This document shows, in pieces, positions 24,427 to 33,502 of a stretch of 64,000 bases of DNA. Every line of letters begins with the position of its first letter. The stretch's first letter is position 1. The stretch is taken from NCBI RefSeq assembly GCF_004358205.1, contig NZ_SMYO01000006.1, forward strand, positions 248,001-312,000, given 5' to 3'. The stretch is from Bacillus salipaludis (lineage in GTDB: Bacteria > Bacillota > Bacilli > Bacillales_B > DSM-18226). Under the pieces are notes generated by a model, which ran no database searches, was not told the DNA's origin, and saw only the letters and a program-made list of their open reading frames with translations. The translations under genes were made by a program, and so were the position numbers.

Positions 24427-25737
24427 ATGAATAAAAACAATTTTACAAAAACAGCCATTATTATCGGTGGAGGAATGGCGGGTAAACTCATTGCCGCAGC
24501 CATTTCCCCTTATTTTAGCAAGGTACATATATTTGAAAAGGATAATAAACCACTCCAGGAAAAAGAGATTCGTCCTGGTGTCTCTCAAGCGAATCACATC
24601 CATGCATTGCTCCATGCAGGTGACCAAGCACTAGAGACATTGTTTCCAGGATTCAAAGAGGATATGGTGGCACTGGGCTCGGTTAAAATTGATTCCATCA
24701 ATGACCTAGCATGGTTTCACCATGGTGTTTGGAAGCAGCGCTATAGCACTGAATTAACGACACTTCTTCAGACAAGACCATTGTTAGAGACATATGTAGA
24801 AAAAAGAGTAAAACAACTTAAAAATATTACCTATACATACGGTGTTAAAGTAGAAAACTATTTGATACAAAACCAACGGGTTTGCGGAGTTTGTATAAAA
24901 CAAGAACCGTTCACTGCCGACCTTGTCATTGATACAAGTGGTGCAAGTTCGTTATCAAAATTATGCATAGAAAAACAGGGTAAGAACGTACCAGAGGAAA
25001 AGGTAGAAATCGGTCTCTGCTATGCCACGAGATTATATGAATTGCCGCAACGCGATCGAGATTTCAAAATAAAACTCATTTATCCCAATCCTCCTGAACA
25101 AATGTTGGGGGGGACACTTTCTATGATTGAGAATCAAAAATATATTGTTACCCTAATAGGATATTTGAATTCTATTGATCCCGCAGAAATAAGAACTGAA
25201 GAAGGCTTTTCGCAATATGCAAAAAAATTACCTTTACCAGATTTTGCACAAGAATTAGAAGGCGGGAAATCCTTAACTGAAACAAAAATCTATCAAATTC
25301 CTCACATTGTCTGGAGACGCTTTGACCAAATACAACTACCGGAAGGACTGCTAGTTGCCGGTGACTCATTTTGCCGGGTTGACCCGGTATTTGGCCAGGG
25401 GATGAGTGTCGCTGCATTGGAAGCACTTGCAATCAGGGAGTTTTTCGCTTCAACTCCACCACATATGAACCTAAATAAATTGCAGAAGAAATTAGCAAAA
25501 ATTGTTGCCCCAGTCTGGTCCATGGTTCTTTGCGAAGATTTCCGATACGAAGCAGTCAAAGGAAAAAGACCTTTTGGATTGAAGTTTCAGCAGTGGTATG
25601 TAAAACAAATCTTTCTACTTTCCGCAAAAAACAGAAAAATTTACGATGAATTTATTAAGGTAATGAACTTAGTTAGTCCACCAACCATCCTTTTTAAGCC
25701 CTACATCCTCAAGGAAGTTTTTAAAAGAAAAGGATAA
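24427..25737 (+). CDS. FAD-dependent oxidoreductase/monooxygenase-like protein
   Basis: 436 aa. N-terminal Rossmann FAD loop AIIIGGGMAGKLIAAAI with an acidic end of strand 2 (HIFEKD), then a conserved Arg/His region (RPGVSQANHIHALLHAG), VIDTSGASS, and the second FAD motif LLVAGDSFCRVDPVFGQGMSVAALEA. This is the layout of group A flavin monooxygenases and geranylgeranyl-reductase-like proteins. Substrate unknown. It is monocistronic behind an AT-rich promoter region and a CGGAGG site. No partner genes are adjacent. Confidence 0.75.
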   Translation: MNKNNFTKTAIIIGGGMAGKLIAAAISPYFSKVHIFEKDNKPLQEKEIRPGVSQANHIHALLHAGDQALETLFPGFKEDMVALGSVKIDSINDLAWFHHGVWKQRYSTELTTLLQTRPLLETYVEKRVKQLKNITYTYGVKVENYLIQNQRVCGVCIKQEPFTADLVIDTSGASSLSKLCIEKQGKNVPEEKVEIGLCYATRLYELPQRDRDFKIKLIYPNPPEQMLGGTLSMIENQKYIVTLIGYLNSIDPAEIRTEEGFSQYAKKLPLPDFAQELEGGKSLTETKIYQIPHIVWRRFDQIQLPEGLLVAGDSFCRVDPVFGQGMSVAALEALAIREFFASTPPHMNLNKLQKKLAKIVAPVWSMVLCEDFRYEAVKGKRPFGLKFQQWYVKQIFLLSAKNRKIYDEFIKVMNLVSPPTILFKPYILKEVFKRKG

Positions 25738-25759
25738 ATTGAAATTTCCGAAAAATATC

Positions 25760-25788
25760 TTGACAAAATACGGTTTCATTTGGATAAT
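25760..25788 (+). promoter_or_regulatory. Sigma-A promoter of proBA
   Basis: TTGACA (25760-25765), 17-bp spacer, GATAAT (25783-25788). It sits directly before the T-box leader. Confidence 0.8.
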
Positions 25789-25795
25789 ATCTAGT

Positions 25796-26040
25796 AAATC
25801 TTGAAATCGGAAAAGTATGGGACTAGTAAATCTTTGGAACGTGTTAGAGAGTGAAACCCGCTGGCTGAAAGGTTTCTCACGGAAAGAGGATCGAACCTGC
25901 CCTAGTAGGCTGCTTATGCAAACATAAGCCGTTTCCCTCGTTACGGGGTTAAAGTTGGGTGCATGGCACCAATAAAGGTGGTACCGCGGAAACGATTCTT
26001 CCGTCCTTTTCTAAGGGCAGAAGAATCGTTTTTTTATTTT
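25796..26040 (+). ncRNA. T-box leader (proline-responsive) of proBA
   Basis: The diagnostic T-box AAGGTGGTACCGCGG is at 25976-25989. Downstream is a strong terminator, AAACGATTCTTC/GAAGAATCGTTT then T7, which the T-box would compete with by forming the antiterminator. In Stem I the specifier region reads GAACCTGCC (25893-25901), so CCT (25896-25898), a proline codon followed by a purine, is the candidate specifier. Uncharged tRNA(Pro) would allow readthrough into proB and proA, fitting the product of the pathway. The exact specifier is read by eye. Confidence 0.88.
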
Positions 26041-26225
26041 AGGCTGTGTTAAAGGACAATGTTGATTTTGAACAGCGTTGATTGGAGCGGAAGGCACGAA
26101 GACTCCAGTGGGAGTACGGGACAGGGGAGACCCCGCAGGAGCGTAGCGACGAGGAGGCTCCCCGAACCGCCCACGGAAAGCGAAGTGCCTGTAGCGGAGA
26201 TCAACAACTAAGTTTAACAGAGCCT
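26041..26225. mobile_element. MITE-like repeat, copy B, inserted between the T-box terminator and proB
   Basis: 185 bp with terminal inverted repeats AGGCTGTGTTAAA and TTTAACAGAGCCT (12 of 13 pairs). The hexamer TATTTT flanks both sides (26035-26040 and 26226-26231), consistent with a target-site duplication. The body matches 6401-6646 but lacks that copy's internal insertion. It encodes nothing convincing. Its GC-rich, palindromic body (GAGGAGGCTCCCC and neighbours) will fold strongly in the proB mRNA leader. Confidence 0.7.
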
Positions 26226-26253
26226 TATTTTAAAAAGGAAAGGTCGAACAGAT

Positions 26254-27378
26254 ATGAAAAAACAACTCGTTGTTGTGAAAATTGGGAGCAGTTCGCTTAC
26301 AGATGCGTCCGGAGCCATTTCTAAAGAAAAAATGTCCGATCATGTCCAAGCACTGGCCTTTTTAAAAAAACAAGGCCATGACGTGATTCTGATTTCATCC
26401 GGTGCAGTTGCAGCAGGATTTTCATCGCTCGGATATCCCGTCCGCCCGAAAAATACAGCTGGAAAACAGGCTTCTGCCGCTGTCGGTCAAGGGTTATTAA
26501 TGCAGCATTATCATTTACTGTTTCAAGAGTTTCAGATAACACCCGCACAAATTCTTATTACCCGTGAAGATTTTTACAGCCAAGAACGTTTCCATAATCT
26601 TTTTTCAACCATACATGAATTACTGCAAAGAGGAGCAGTTCCAATTATCAATGAGAACGATTCAGTTTCCATTGAGGAATTAACCTTTGGAGACAATGAC
26701 ATGTTGTCAGCACTGGTCAGTGGATTTTTACATGCAAATGCTTTAATGATCTTAACCGATGTGGATGGGCTTTACGATGGCAATCCGAAACAATCTAAGG
26801 ATGCAAAAAAATACCATTTCATTGCCGAAGTCTCCGCTGAACTGCTTGGGGTAGCAGGAGACTCTGGATCATCGGTTGGAACCGGCGGAATGAAATCTAA
26901 GCTGCTCGCTGCGAAAAAAGCTTTATCGCTCGGGGTCAGTGTCTTTGTCGGCACTGGCAAAGGCAAAGAGAAACTTGTAGATATTTTAGCAGGTAAAGGC
27001 GATGGAACCTATATTGGAGGCCGGTTCCATACACAAATGCAAATGCGAAAACAATGGATTGCCTATCATTCTCAAGTCAAAGGTACTATTGAAATCGATG
27101 AAGGAGCGGAAAAAGCAATTCTATTGCATGGGAAAAGCCTTCTGCCGGTAGGAGTAACAAAGGTCGTCGGGGAATTTAACCCCTTTGACGTTGTCATTGT
27201 TCGAAACCCTAAAGGTCAAATCGTTGGCAAAGGACAAATCTATTATTCTTCAGAAGTTTTACAAAAAGTAAAAGGCTTATCAGGAGATTATTCCAAAAGT
27301 TTTTCCATTAATAAGCGGGCAGAAGTCATCCATCGCGATAATTGGGTGGCGATTATAAAGGAGGAAATAGAACGATGA
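26254..27378 (+). CDS. proB: Glutamate 5-kinase
   Basis: 374 aa: amino-acid kinase domain ([78 protein letters not shown]) plus a C-terminal PUA domain ([21 protein letters not shown]). It phosphorylates glutamate in the first step of proline synthesis. AAAGGAAAGG site 14 bases before the ATG. Overlaps proA by 4 bases (ATGA). Controlled by the T-box leader; a repeat element separates leader and gene. Confidence 0.96.
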   Translation: MKKQLVVVKIGSSSLTDASGAISKEKMSDHVQALAFLKKQGHDVILISSGAVAAGFSSLGYPVRPKNTAGKQASAAVGQGLLMQHYHLLFQEFQITPAQILITREDFYSQERFHNLFSTIHELLQRGAVPIINENDSVSIEELTFGDNDMLSALVSGFLHANALMILTDVDGLYDGNPKQSKDAKKYHFIAEVSAELLGVAGDSGSSVGTGGMKSKLLAAKKALSLGVSVFVGTGKGKEKLVDILAGKGDGTYIGGRFHTQMQMRKQWIAYHSQVKGTIEIDEGAEKAILLHGKSLLPVGVTKVVGEFNPFDVVIVRNPKGQIVGKGQIYYSSEVLQKVKGLSGDYSKSFSINKRAEVIHRDNWVAIIKEEIER

Positions 27379-28616
27379 ATGAACTAATCGAAAAAGCAAT
27401 CAAACTTAAAAACGCTGCGAAAACCTTAGGAGGATTGTCGACTGAAGATAAAAACGATGCCTTGGCAAGAATGGCTGACTTTTTAACAAACGAAAAAGAG
27501 TTCATTTTGGCAGAAAACTCGAAGGATATAGAGAAAGGTCGTAAAAATGGATTAACTGAATCCTTATTAGATCGTTTGCTTTTAACTGAAGAACGAATCG
27601 ATGGAATTGTTGGAGGAATTCATCAGTTGCTAGACTTAGAGGATCCGATTGGGGAAACGATTGAATCATGGGATCGTCCGAACGGCTTACAGATTCAAAC
27701 CGTTCGGGTACCCCTAGGTGTCGTGGGAATGGTATATGAAGCAAGACCGAATGTTACGGTAGATGCTGGAAGTCTTTGTTTAAAGGCTGGAAATGCTGTT
27801 TTATTAAGGGGAAGCTCTTCGGCACTTTATTCTAATAAGGCTTTGGTTAATGTCATGCAAAAGGCCCTTGACGGTTCAAAAATTCCGGCAGATGCGGTTC
27901 AATTATTAGAGGATACTAGCCGGGAAACGGCTGCGCAAATGTTTAAGTTAAATCAATACTTGGATGTTCTTATACCACGAGGTGGAGCTGGGTTAATTCA
28001 ATCGGTCATTCAAAATGCTACTGTGCCAGTGCTTGAAACGGGAGTAGGCAATTGTCATGTGTTTGTGGATGAAACTGCCCAGAAAAACATGGCGATTGAG
28101 ATTGCAGTAAATGCGAAACTGCACCGCCCTTCTGTTTGTAATGCGGCGGAGTCGTTGGTAATTCACGAAAAATGGCCTTATATTTCTGAACTTTTGAACG
28201 TACTACATGAAAAGGGTGTTGAGTTAAGAGGCGAGGGGCGGTTATCTGGGGAATATCCGTTTGTTATGGGTGCTTCCGAAGAGGACTGGGGCACAGAATT
28301 TTTAGCACCTGTATTATCTGTAAAATTGGTCAAAGATGTGCAGGAAGCTATTGACCATATTGATCAATATGGAACGAAGCACTCGGAAGCGATCATCAGT
28401 GAAAACACTGAAAATGTTGGATTATTTTTCAAGCAAGTGGATGCAGCTGTTTTGTACCATAATGCTTCGACTCGTTTTACAGACGGGGAACAGTTTGGCT
28501 ATGGCGCGGAAATTGGGATTAGCACACAAAAACTGCATGCACGCGGACCGATGGGATTGAAGGCGATTACGACAACCAAAGCATTGGTGCTTGGAACGGG
28601 ACAGATTCGGGTGTGA
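27375..28616 (+). CDS. proA: Gamma-glutamyl phosphate reductase
   Basis: 413 aa. NADPH-dependent enzyme of the aldehyde-dehydrogenase fold: [74 protein letters not shown] (catalytic Cys), and late [23 protein letters not shown]. It makes glutamate-5-semialdehyde for proline. Start at ATG 27375 with AAAGGAGG at the right distance; the upstream in-frame ATG at 27342 would lie inside proB. Confidence 0.96.
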   Translation: MNELIEKAIKLKNAAKTLGGLSTEDKNDALARMADFLTNEKEFILAENSKDIEKGRKNGLTESLLDRLLLTEERIDGIVGGIHQLLDLEDPIGETIESWDRPNGLQIQTVRVPLGVVGMVYEARPNVTVDAGSLCLKAGNAVLLRGSSSALYSNKALVNVMQKALDGSKIPADAVQLLEDTSRETAAQMFKLNQYLDVLIPRGGAGLIQSVIQNATVPVLETGVGNCHVFVDETAQKNMAIEIAVNAKLHRPSVCNAAESLVIHEKWPYISELLNVLHEKGVELRGEGRLSGEYPFVMGASEEDWGTEFLAPVLSVKLVKDVQEAIDHIDQYGTKHSEAIISENTENVGLFFKQVDAAVLYHNASTRFTDGEQFGYGAEIGISTQKLHARGPMGLKAITTTKALVLGTGQIRV

Positions 28617-28623
28617 ATTTTTC

Positions 28624-28720
28624 GATTCGCAAATAAACTTGAGTGATTCGCAAATAAATAGCCCAGTTTCGCAAATAAAGTAGTTTGATTCGCAAATAAT
28701 CCGCTCCAATTCGATAATAG
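28624..28720. repeat. Five-unit repeat at 21-bp spacing after proA
   Basis: GATTCGCAAATAAA begins at 28624 and 28645, GTTTCGCAAATAAA at 28666, GATTCGCAAATAAT at 28687, and a decayed AATTCGATAATAG at about 28708. The spacing is exactly 21 bp, two helical turns. On the minus strand it translates as a Y-L-R-I repeat, but no start site or gene context supports coding. Similar short repeats are known to me from other Bacillaceae intergenic regions. Confidence 0.75.
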
Positions 28721-28834
28721 AGTGTAATTTCACCCAAAATCCAATTCCCAGCATACCTGCAACTAGTTGAAACTAACAAAATTTGCTATAATCAATACAA
28801 ACATACATTCCCTAATCAGTAAGCTGGTGATTTT

Positions 28835-31114
28835 TTGTCGTATGAAGTTCAAATTTCAGTGCGTTCCTTAGTCGAATACGTTTTTAGCAGCGGCAGTATC
28901 GATAACCGTTTCCGTTCCCAATCCACGCTTCTGGATGGAACACGAGCTCATCAAAAAATCCAGAAAACCTATCAAGAGGGAGATCAAAAGGAAGTATACC
29001 TGAGTGTGGAAATTCCTTTTGATCACCATATTTTTAAAATTGATGGCAGATGTGATGGACTATTGATCCGCGATGATGAAGTCATTATTGATGAAATCAA
29101 GTCTTCCAAACAGCCTTTACAACAAATCGAGGGAGACGGCTATCCTGTCCACTGGGCGCAGGCGAAAATGTATGCCTATATCTATGCAAAAGATCATGAC
29201 TTAGGGGAAATATCCGTCCAATTAACCTACGTTCATGTTGAAACAGAAGAGAAAAGATATTTTCAAAAGAAGTATACCCTCTCTGATCTCGAAACATTTG
29301 TTCGGGAAGTTATAAAAGGCTATGCTCCTTATGCAAAATTCGAGCATGACCATGTAAACAAACGGAATCAAACCAGCAAAGAGATGCCCTTCCCATATGA
29401 GACCTATCGGGAAGGGCAGCGAAAATTGGCCGGGGCAGTTTATAAAACGATATCAGAGGGAAAAACGATATTCGTGAATGCCCCCACAGGGATTGGCAAA
29501 ACCATATCCACTCTTTTCCCAGCCGTAAAGGCAATGGGCGAAGGTCATCTATCAAAAGTCTTTTATCTTACTGCTAAAACAACAACCAAAACAACCGCAG
29601 AAGAAGCTCTAGAGCGCATGCGAACGTGCGGAGCTTGTCTCAATTCAGTCACCATTACCGCAAAAGACAAAGTGTGTTTTAAGGATGAAACCAATTGTCA
29701 GAAGGAGTATTGCGAATTCGCTAATGGTTATTATGACCGGATCAATGATGCTGTCCTCGATATCCTTACAAATGAACAAGGTCTGAACCGAGAAGTCATT
29801 GAATCCTATGCTCGAAAGCATACTGTTTGTCCCTTCGAATTTTCAATTGACCTTTCCTATGCCGTCGATGTGGTGATATGCGATTATAATTACATTTTTG
29901 ATCCAAGAGTCTCACTTAAACGGCTATATGAAGATCAAAAAAAATCAACAGCACTTTTAATTGATGAGGCACATAATCTAGTGGACCGAGGCCGAGAAAT
30001 GTTCTCTGCCGCAATCAATAAAGAGGCTTTTCTACTGCTCAAAAAAGAATTCAAAGGATTCGATCAATCCATCTATGAAGCAGCTTCAAAAATAAATTCC
30101 GCATTTATTTCGATAAAAAAAGAACATACAGATCAAAACGAGTTTGTTTTGAAGGAACTGGATCCACATCTTTTTGAACAGCTTTCTATTTTTGAAAAAG
30201 CTGCTGAGCAGGCTCTTTTACGTTCTGTAGCCAGCCAAACTCTTTTGGAAGCTTATTTTAAGGTTCTGAATTTCTTAAAAATCGTAGACCTCATCGATGA
30301 ACATTATGTGATTTATGGCGAAAAAAATAGAAATGATCTGACTGTAAAATTATTTTGTATTGATCCATCTAAGCTTCTAAACCAAATGGGAAAAGGATTC
30401 CGCTCCAAAATATTCTTTTCTGCAACACTTTCACCGATGGCCTATTACCAAGATATTCTCAGCGGCGCGGAGGGGGATTATAGTCTATTACTTCCATCTC
30501 CATTTTCAGCGGAACAGGTCGATGTCTTCATTAAACCGTTGTCGACAAGGTATCGTGACCGTGATCGAACGAATGAGGCGATTGTTTCGATGCTACAATC
30601 CTTAATCAAAAAACGCCCAGGGAACTATCTGATTTTTTTTCCATCCTATCAATATATGCTTGCTGTATATGAACGGTTTAAAGATATCAATGAGGAGACA
30701 AAAACTCTGCTACAAGAAACAGGGATGTCAGAAGTGGAAAGAGAAGCATTTTTAAAGTCATTCCAACCCCACCAACTGGAAACTTTGATTGGCTTTGCTG
30801 TTCTTGGAGGAGTTTTTTCTGAAGGTGTCGATTTAATAGGGGACCGTTTAAATGGTGTAGTGGTTGTTGGTGTAGGGCTGCCGCAGCTTTGTTTCGAGCG
30901 AAACCTGATGAAGGAGCACTTTTCTAAGAATGAGAAAAACGGTTATGAATATGCTTATGTATTTCCCGGTATGAATAAGGTCCTGCAGGCTGGCGGGAGG
31001 TTGATTCGCTCTGAAGAAGACCATGGAACAATTGTTCTTGTCGATGACCGATTTTTACATCGTCAGTATCAAATGCTTTTACCTAAGGAATGGAGACAAT
31101 TTACGGTTATTTAA
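28835..31114 (+). CDS. XPD/DinG-like Fe-S helicase fused to an N-terminal PD-(D/E)XK nuclease-like domain
   Basis: 759 aa. Residues 1-180 look like a Cas4/RecB-type nuclease domain (FKIDGRCDGLLI with VIIDEIKSSKQ as the D-ExK core, then QAKMYAYIYA). Helicase motifs follow: Walker A APTGIGKT (216-223), a Cys-rich insert (CGACLN, VCFKDETNCQKEYCEF, HTVCPFEF) for a 4Fe-4S cluster, DEAH box at 377-380, FFSATLSPM, GGVFSEGVDLIGDRL and QAGGRLIRSEEDHG. It should unwind and cut DNA, probably in repair. TTG start, monocistronic. Confidence 0.88.
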   Translation: MSYEVQISVRSLVEYVFSSGSIDNRFRSQSTLLDGTRAHQKIQKTYQEGDQKEVYLSVEIPFDHHIFKIDGRCDGLLIRDDEVIIDEIKSSKQPLQQIEGDGYPVHWAQAKMYAYIYAKDHDLGEISVQLTYVHVETEEKRYFQKKYTLSDLETFVREVIKGYAPYAKFEHDHVNKRNQTSKEMPFPYETYREGQRKLAGAVYKTISEGKTIFVNAPTGIGKTISTLFPAVKAMGEGHLSKVFYLTAKTTTKTTAEEALERMRTCGACLNSVTITAKDKVCFKDETNCQKEYCEFANGYYDRINDAVLDILTNEQGLNREVIESYARKHTVCPFEFSIDLSYAVDVVICDYNYIFDPRVSLKRLYEDQKKSTALLIDEAHNLVDRGREMFSAAINKEAFLLLKKEFKGFDQSIYEAASKINSAFISIKKEHTDQNEFVLKELDPHLFEQLSIFEKAAEQALLRSVASQTLLEAYFKVLNFLKIVDLIDEHYVIYGEKNRNDLTVKLFCIDPSKLLNQMGKGFRSKIFFSATLSPMAYYQDILSGAEGDYSLLLPSPFSAEQVDVFIKPLSTRYRDRDRTNEAIVSMLQSLIKKRPGNYLIFFPSYQYMLAVYERFKDINEETKTLLQETGMSEVEREAFLKSFQPHQLETLIGFAVLGGVFSEGVDLIGDRLNGVVVVGVGLPQLCFERNLMKEHFSKNEKNGYEYAYVFPGMNKVLQAGGRLIRSEEDHGTIVLVDDRFLHRQYQMLLPKEWRQFTVI

Positions 31115-31117
31115 TTT

Positions 31118-31154
31118 AAAAAAGCGGGCAAACCAAATTGGTTTTGCCCGTTAA
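31118..31154. terminator. Bidirectional terminator
   Basis: CGGGCAAAccaa and ttggTTTTGCCCG arms with one bulge; A6 before and a T-run later on the plus side. It serves the helicase gene and the convergent MFS gene, whose stop lies within it. Confidence 0.8.
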
Positions 31155-32377
31155 ATGCTTTTTATCAATTGTTTATGAGTAGAAACCGGTGATTTCTTTT
31201 TTGAAATATTTCCTAAACGAACCGATACCAGAATGGAAATAATTGCAAGACTGCCAATCATCAAGACAACCCCCATCCAGCCGAAATCACTGTAGAAGAT
31301 CCCGCTTACGGTTCCACCAATACTTGATCCTGCATAGTAGAAAAATAAATATAAGGAAGCAGCCTGTGCTTTATCGTGAGTTGCCGTCTTGCCAAGCCAG
31401 CCGCTTGCTATCGAATGAGCAGCAAAAAAGCCGTAAGTAAAAATAGCGATACCTAAAATTTTCACCCATAAATTGGAGTTTAATGTGATGAAAACCCCAA
31501 CTAATAAAATCAACAAGGATAACTGTAAAATTTTCCTTTTTCCATGCTGGTCCGCAAGCATTCCCATCCATGTTGAACTAAAGGTTCCGACAATATACAC
31601 GATAAAAATAAATCCAACCAAGGTTTGACTTAAAGAATACGGCGGTTTGATTAACTGAAATCCGATATAGTTGTATAATGAAACAAAACTTCCCATCAAT
31701 AAAAAGCCAATTAGAAATAAGTAAAGCAGTCCAGGTTCCTTAAATTGGCTAAACAAGGAGCGAACAAGTGGTTTCATCGCAAACCTTTGTGGCTGAAAAT
31801 GGGTTGATTGCGGTAAGGTAAATATAAATACAACACTTGCTAATAAACTAATGATTCCAATCCCAATTAACGCCACATGCCAGTTAAAATAATCAGTTAA
31901 AATCCCGCTGATGATCCGGCCGGACATGCCGCCAATTGAGTTCCCGCTGATGTATAACCCCATCGCCATGCCTAAGCTTTTCGGTTCGATTTCCTCTCCT
32001 AAATAAGCCATCGCCACAGCAGGCAAACCAGCAAGTGAAATTCCTTGAAGGATTCTGCCCAAGAGTAATAGATGAAAATTTGGCGTAAAGGCCGTTAAAA
32101 GCGCAAGAATCGATGATAAAACTAAAGAAATTGTCATAACCGATTTGCGCCCAAAAACTTCCGATAATGAACCGGCAATTAAAAGACTAATCGACAACGC
32201 AATGGTTGTAGATGAAAGACTTAAACTAGACATGGCCGGTGAAACATGGAATTCCTTTGAGATATCCGGCAGCAGAGGCTGTGTACCCCAAAGGATAGCA
32301 AACGTACTAAAACCACCGGCAAATAAAGCTAAATTAACCATTTTAAATGTTCGTGTCCCACGCTGAATATAGCTCAT
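31151..32377 (-). CDS. MFS transporter (DHA1-like)
   Basis: 408 aa with about 12 hydrophobic helices. The 2-3 loop motif LSEVFGRKSVMTISL is the MFS signature and LLLGRILQGISLAGLPAVAMAYL follows; ADQHGKRKILQL is the corresponding motif in the second half. It is preceded by a LysR-type regulator gene 17 bases upstream on the same strand, an arrangement like B. subtilis yybE/yybF (from memory). Likely an inducible exporter of a small molecule; substrate unknown. Confidence 0.85.
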   Translation of the reverse strand: MSYIQRGTRTFKMVNLALFAGGFSTFAILWGTQPLLPDISKEFHVSPAMSSLSLSSTTIALSISLLIAGSLSEVFGRKSVMTISLVLSSILALLTAFTPNFHLLLLGRILQGISLAGLPAVAMAYLGEEIEPKSLGMAMGLYISGNSIGGMSGRIISGILTDYFNWHVALIGIGIISLLASVVFIFTLPQSTHFQPQRFAMKPLVRSLFSQFKEPGLLYLFLIGFLLMGSFVSLYNYIGFQLIKPPYSLSQTLVGFIFIVYIVGTFSSTWMGMLADQHGKRKILQLSLLILLVGVFITLNSNLWVKILGIAIFTYGFFAAHSIASGWLGKTATHDKAQAASLYLFFYYAGSSIGGTVSGIFYSDFGWMGVVLMIGSLAIISILVSVRLGNISKKKSPVSTHKQLIKSI

Positions 32378-32394
32378 TTTTAATGGATACTCCT

Positions 32395-33276
32395 TTATTT
32401 GGTTTTAAATAAACGTTGTACAAACGGAATAAAACGTTCGACAACAGGGGATTTGTAACAATCTTTTAAATATGCAATTCCTATTTCCCTCTTGCATATA
32501 GGGTTATTTACGCGGATAAGTCTGATTTTGCTTTTATCCAATACCTGTAAATCAGGCACTAGAGAAACACCTAATTTTGCACCAACCAATCCGGAAACCG
32601 TGCCCACATCCTCTCCTTCAAACACTACATTGGGTGTAAACCCTGCTTTGTGGCATAAATGATGAATAATGGCTTGTAATTCATAGCCATCTTTAAAGGA
32701 GATGATCGGTTCGTTTTCAATTATTTTTAAATCTACTTCCTTATGGTCAGCCAACCAGTGATCATTTGAAACAATCAGGAACAAATCCTCGGTTAAAAGC
32801 GGCTCGTAAATGAGTTCTTTATCATCGTGTAACTGCATAATGAGCGCGAGGTCCACTTTTCTCGATTTTACTTGATTAATAATTTGCTGATTGGATGCTT
32901 GATGTAATTGAAATTTAACATGAGCAAATTCACTTTGATAAGAACTTAATATTTTCGGTATCACACTCGTGCCAAGTGAAGGTAAGAAGGACAATGCAAT
33001 CGATCCGTAGTCAGGGTGGATTTCATCCCAAATTTCTTGTTTGCCTATTTCAATTTGCTTAATGGATTGCTCCACGCGATTTAAGAACATGTCTCCATAA
33101 CGATTTAAATATATATTCCTTCCTTTCCGATCAAAAAGCTGAACACCTAATTCTTCTTCAAGATTAGCAATGGATCGACTAAGTGCCGGTTGGGATATGG
33201 ATAGTAGTTTTGCCGCCTTTGTAAAATGCTGGACCTTTGCTACGGTTTGAAAATAATTGATTTGATCCCATTCCAT
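32395..33276 (-). CDS. LysR-family transcriptional regulator
   Basis: 293 aa. N-terminal winged HTH (QINYFQTVAKVQHFTKAAKLLSISQPALSRSIANLEEELGVQLFDRKGR) and a two-lobe effector domain (GSIALSFLPSLGTSVIPKIL, VDLALIMQL, GLVGAKLGVSLVPDL). It is the promoter-proximal gene of a two-gene operon with the MFS transporter, not divergent from it as is more usual for LysR. The 23-bp palindrome at 33349-33371 is a likely binding site for autoregulation. Confidence 0.9.
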   Translation of the reverse strand: MEWDQINYFQTVAKVQHFTKAAKLLSISQPALSRSIANLEEELGVQLFDRKGRNIYLNRYGDMFLNRVEQSIKQIEIGKQEIWDEIHPDYGSIALSFLPSLGTSVIPKILSSYQSEFAHVKFQLHQASNQQIINQVKSRKVDLALIMQLHDDKELIYEPLLTEDLFLIVSNDHWLADHKEVDLKIIENEPIISFKDGYELQAIIHHLCHKAGFTPNVVFEGEDVGTVSGLVGAKLGVSLVPDLQVLDKSKIRLIRVNNPICKREIGIAYLKDCYKSPVVERFIPFVQRLFKTK

Positions 33277-33348
33277 TTGAAATCCACATCCGTTTTTTTT
33301 ATTTACTCCTTTATCATACTCCTATTTTTAGATAACTTCTAATTGTTA

Positions 33349-33371
33349 ATATGCATAATACTTATGCATAT
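33349..33371. promoter_or_regulatory. 23-bp palindrome upstream of the LysR-MFS operon
   Basis: ATATGCATAA and TTATGCATAT are exact reverse complements around a TAC centre. It lies 73-95 bases upstream of the LysR start, the usual place for a LysR recognition site. Inference. Confidence 0.5.
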
Positions 33372-33502
33372 AAGTTATGATGAATCATGTTTTATGTTTT
33401 GGATTATTTGGGTAATGGTTTGATGAGAGGAACAACGAGGGGATGTGCTGGAAAACAAAAATGGCCTGGAAACCAAGCCAATGTGGAGCTAGTATGAGTG
33501 AT

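Noticed and set aside
26082..26324. 80-codon ORF before proB
   Set aside because: It crosses the repeat element and runs into proB in another frame.
28567..28779. Minus-strand ORFs with YLRI or FICES repeats
   Set aside because: They are translations of the 21-bp repeat, with no ribosome site or plausible start.
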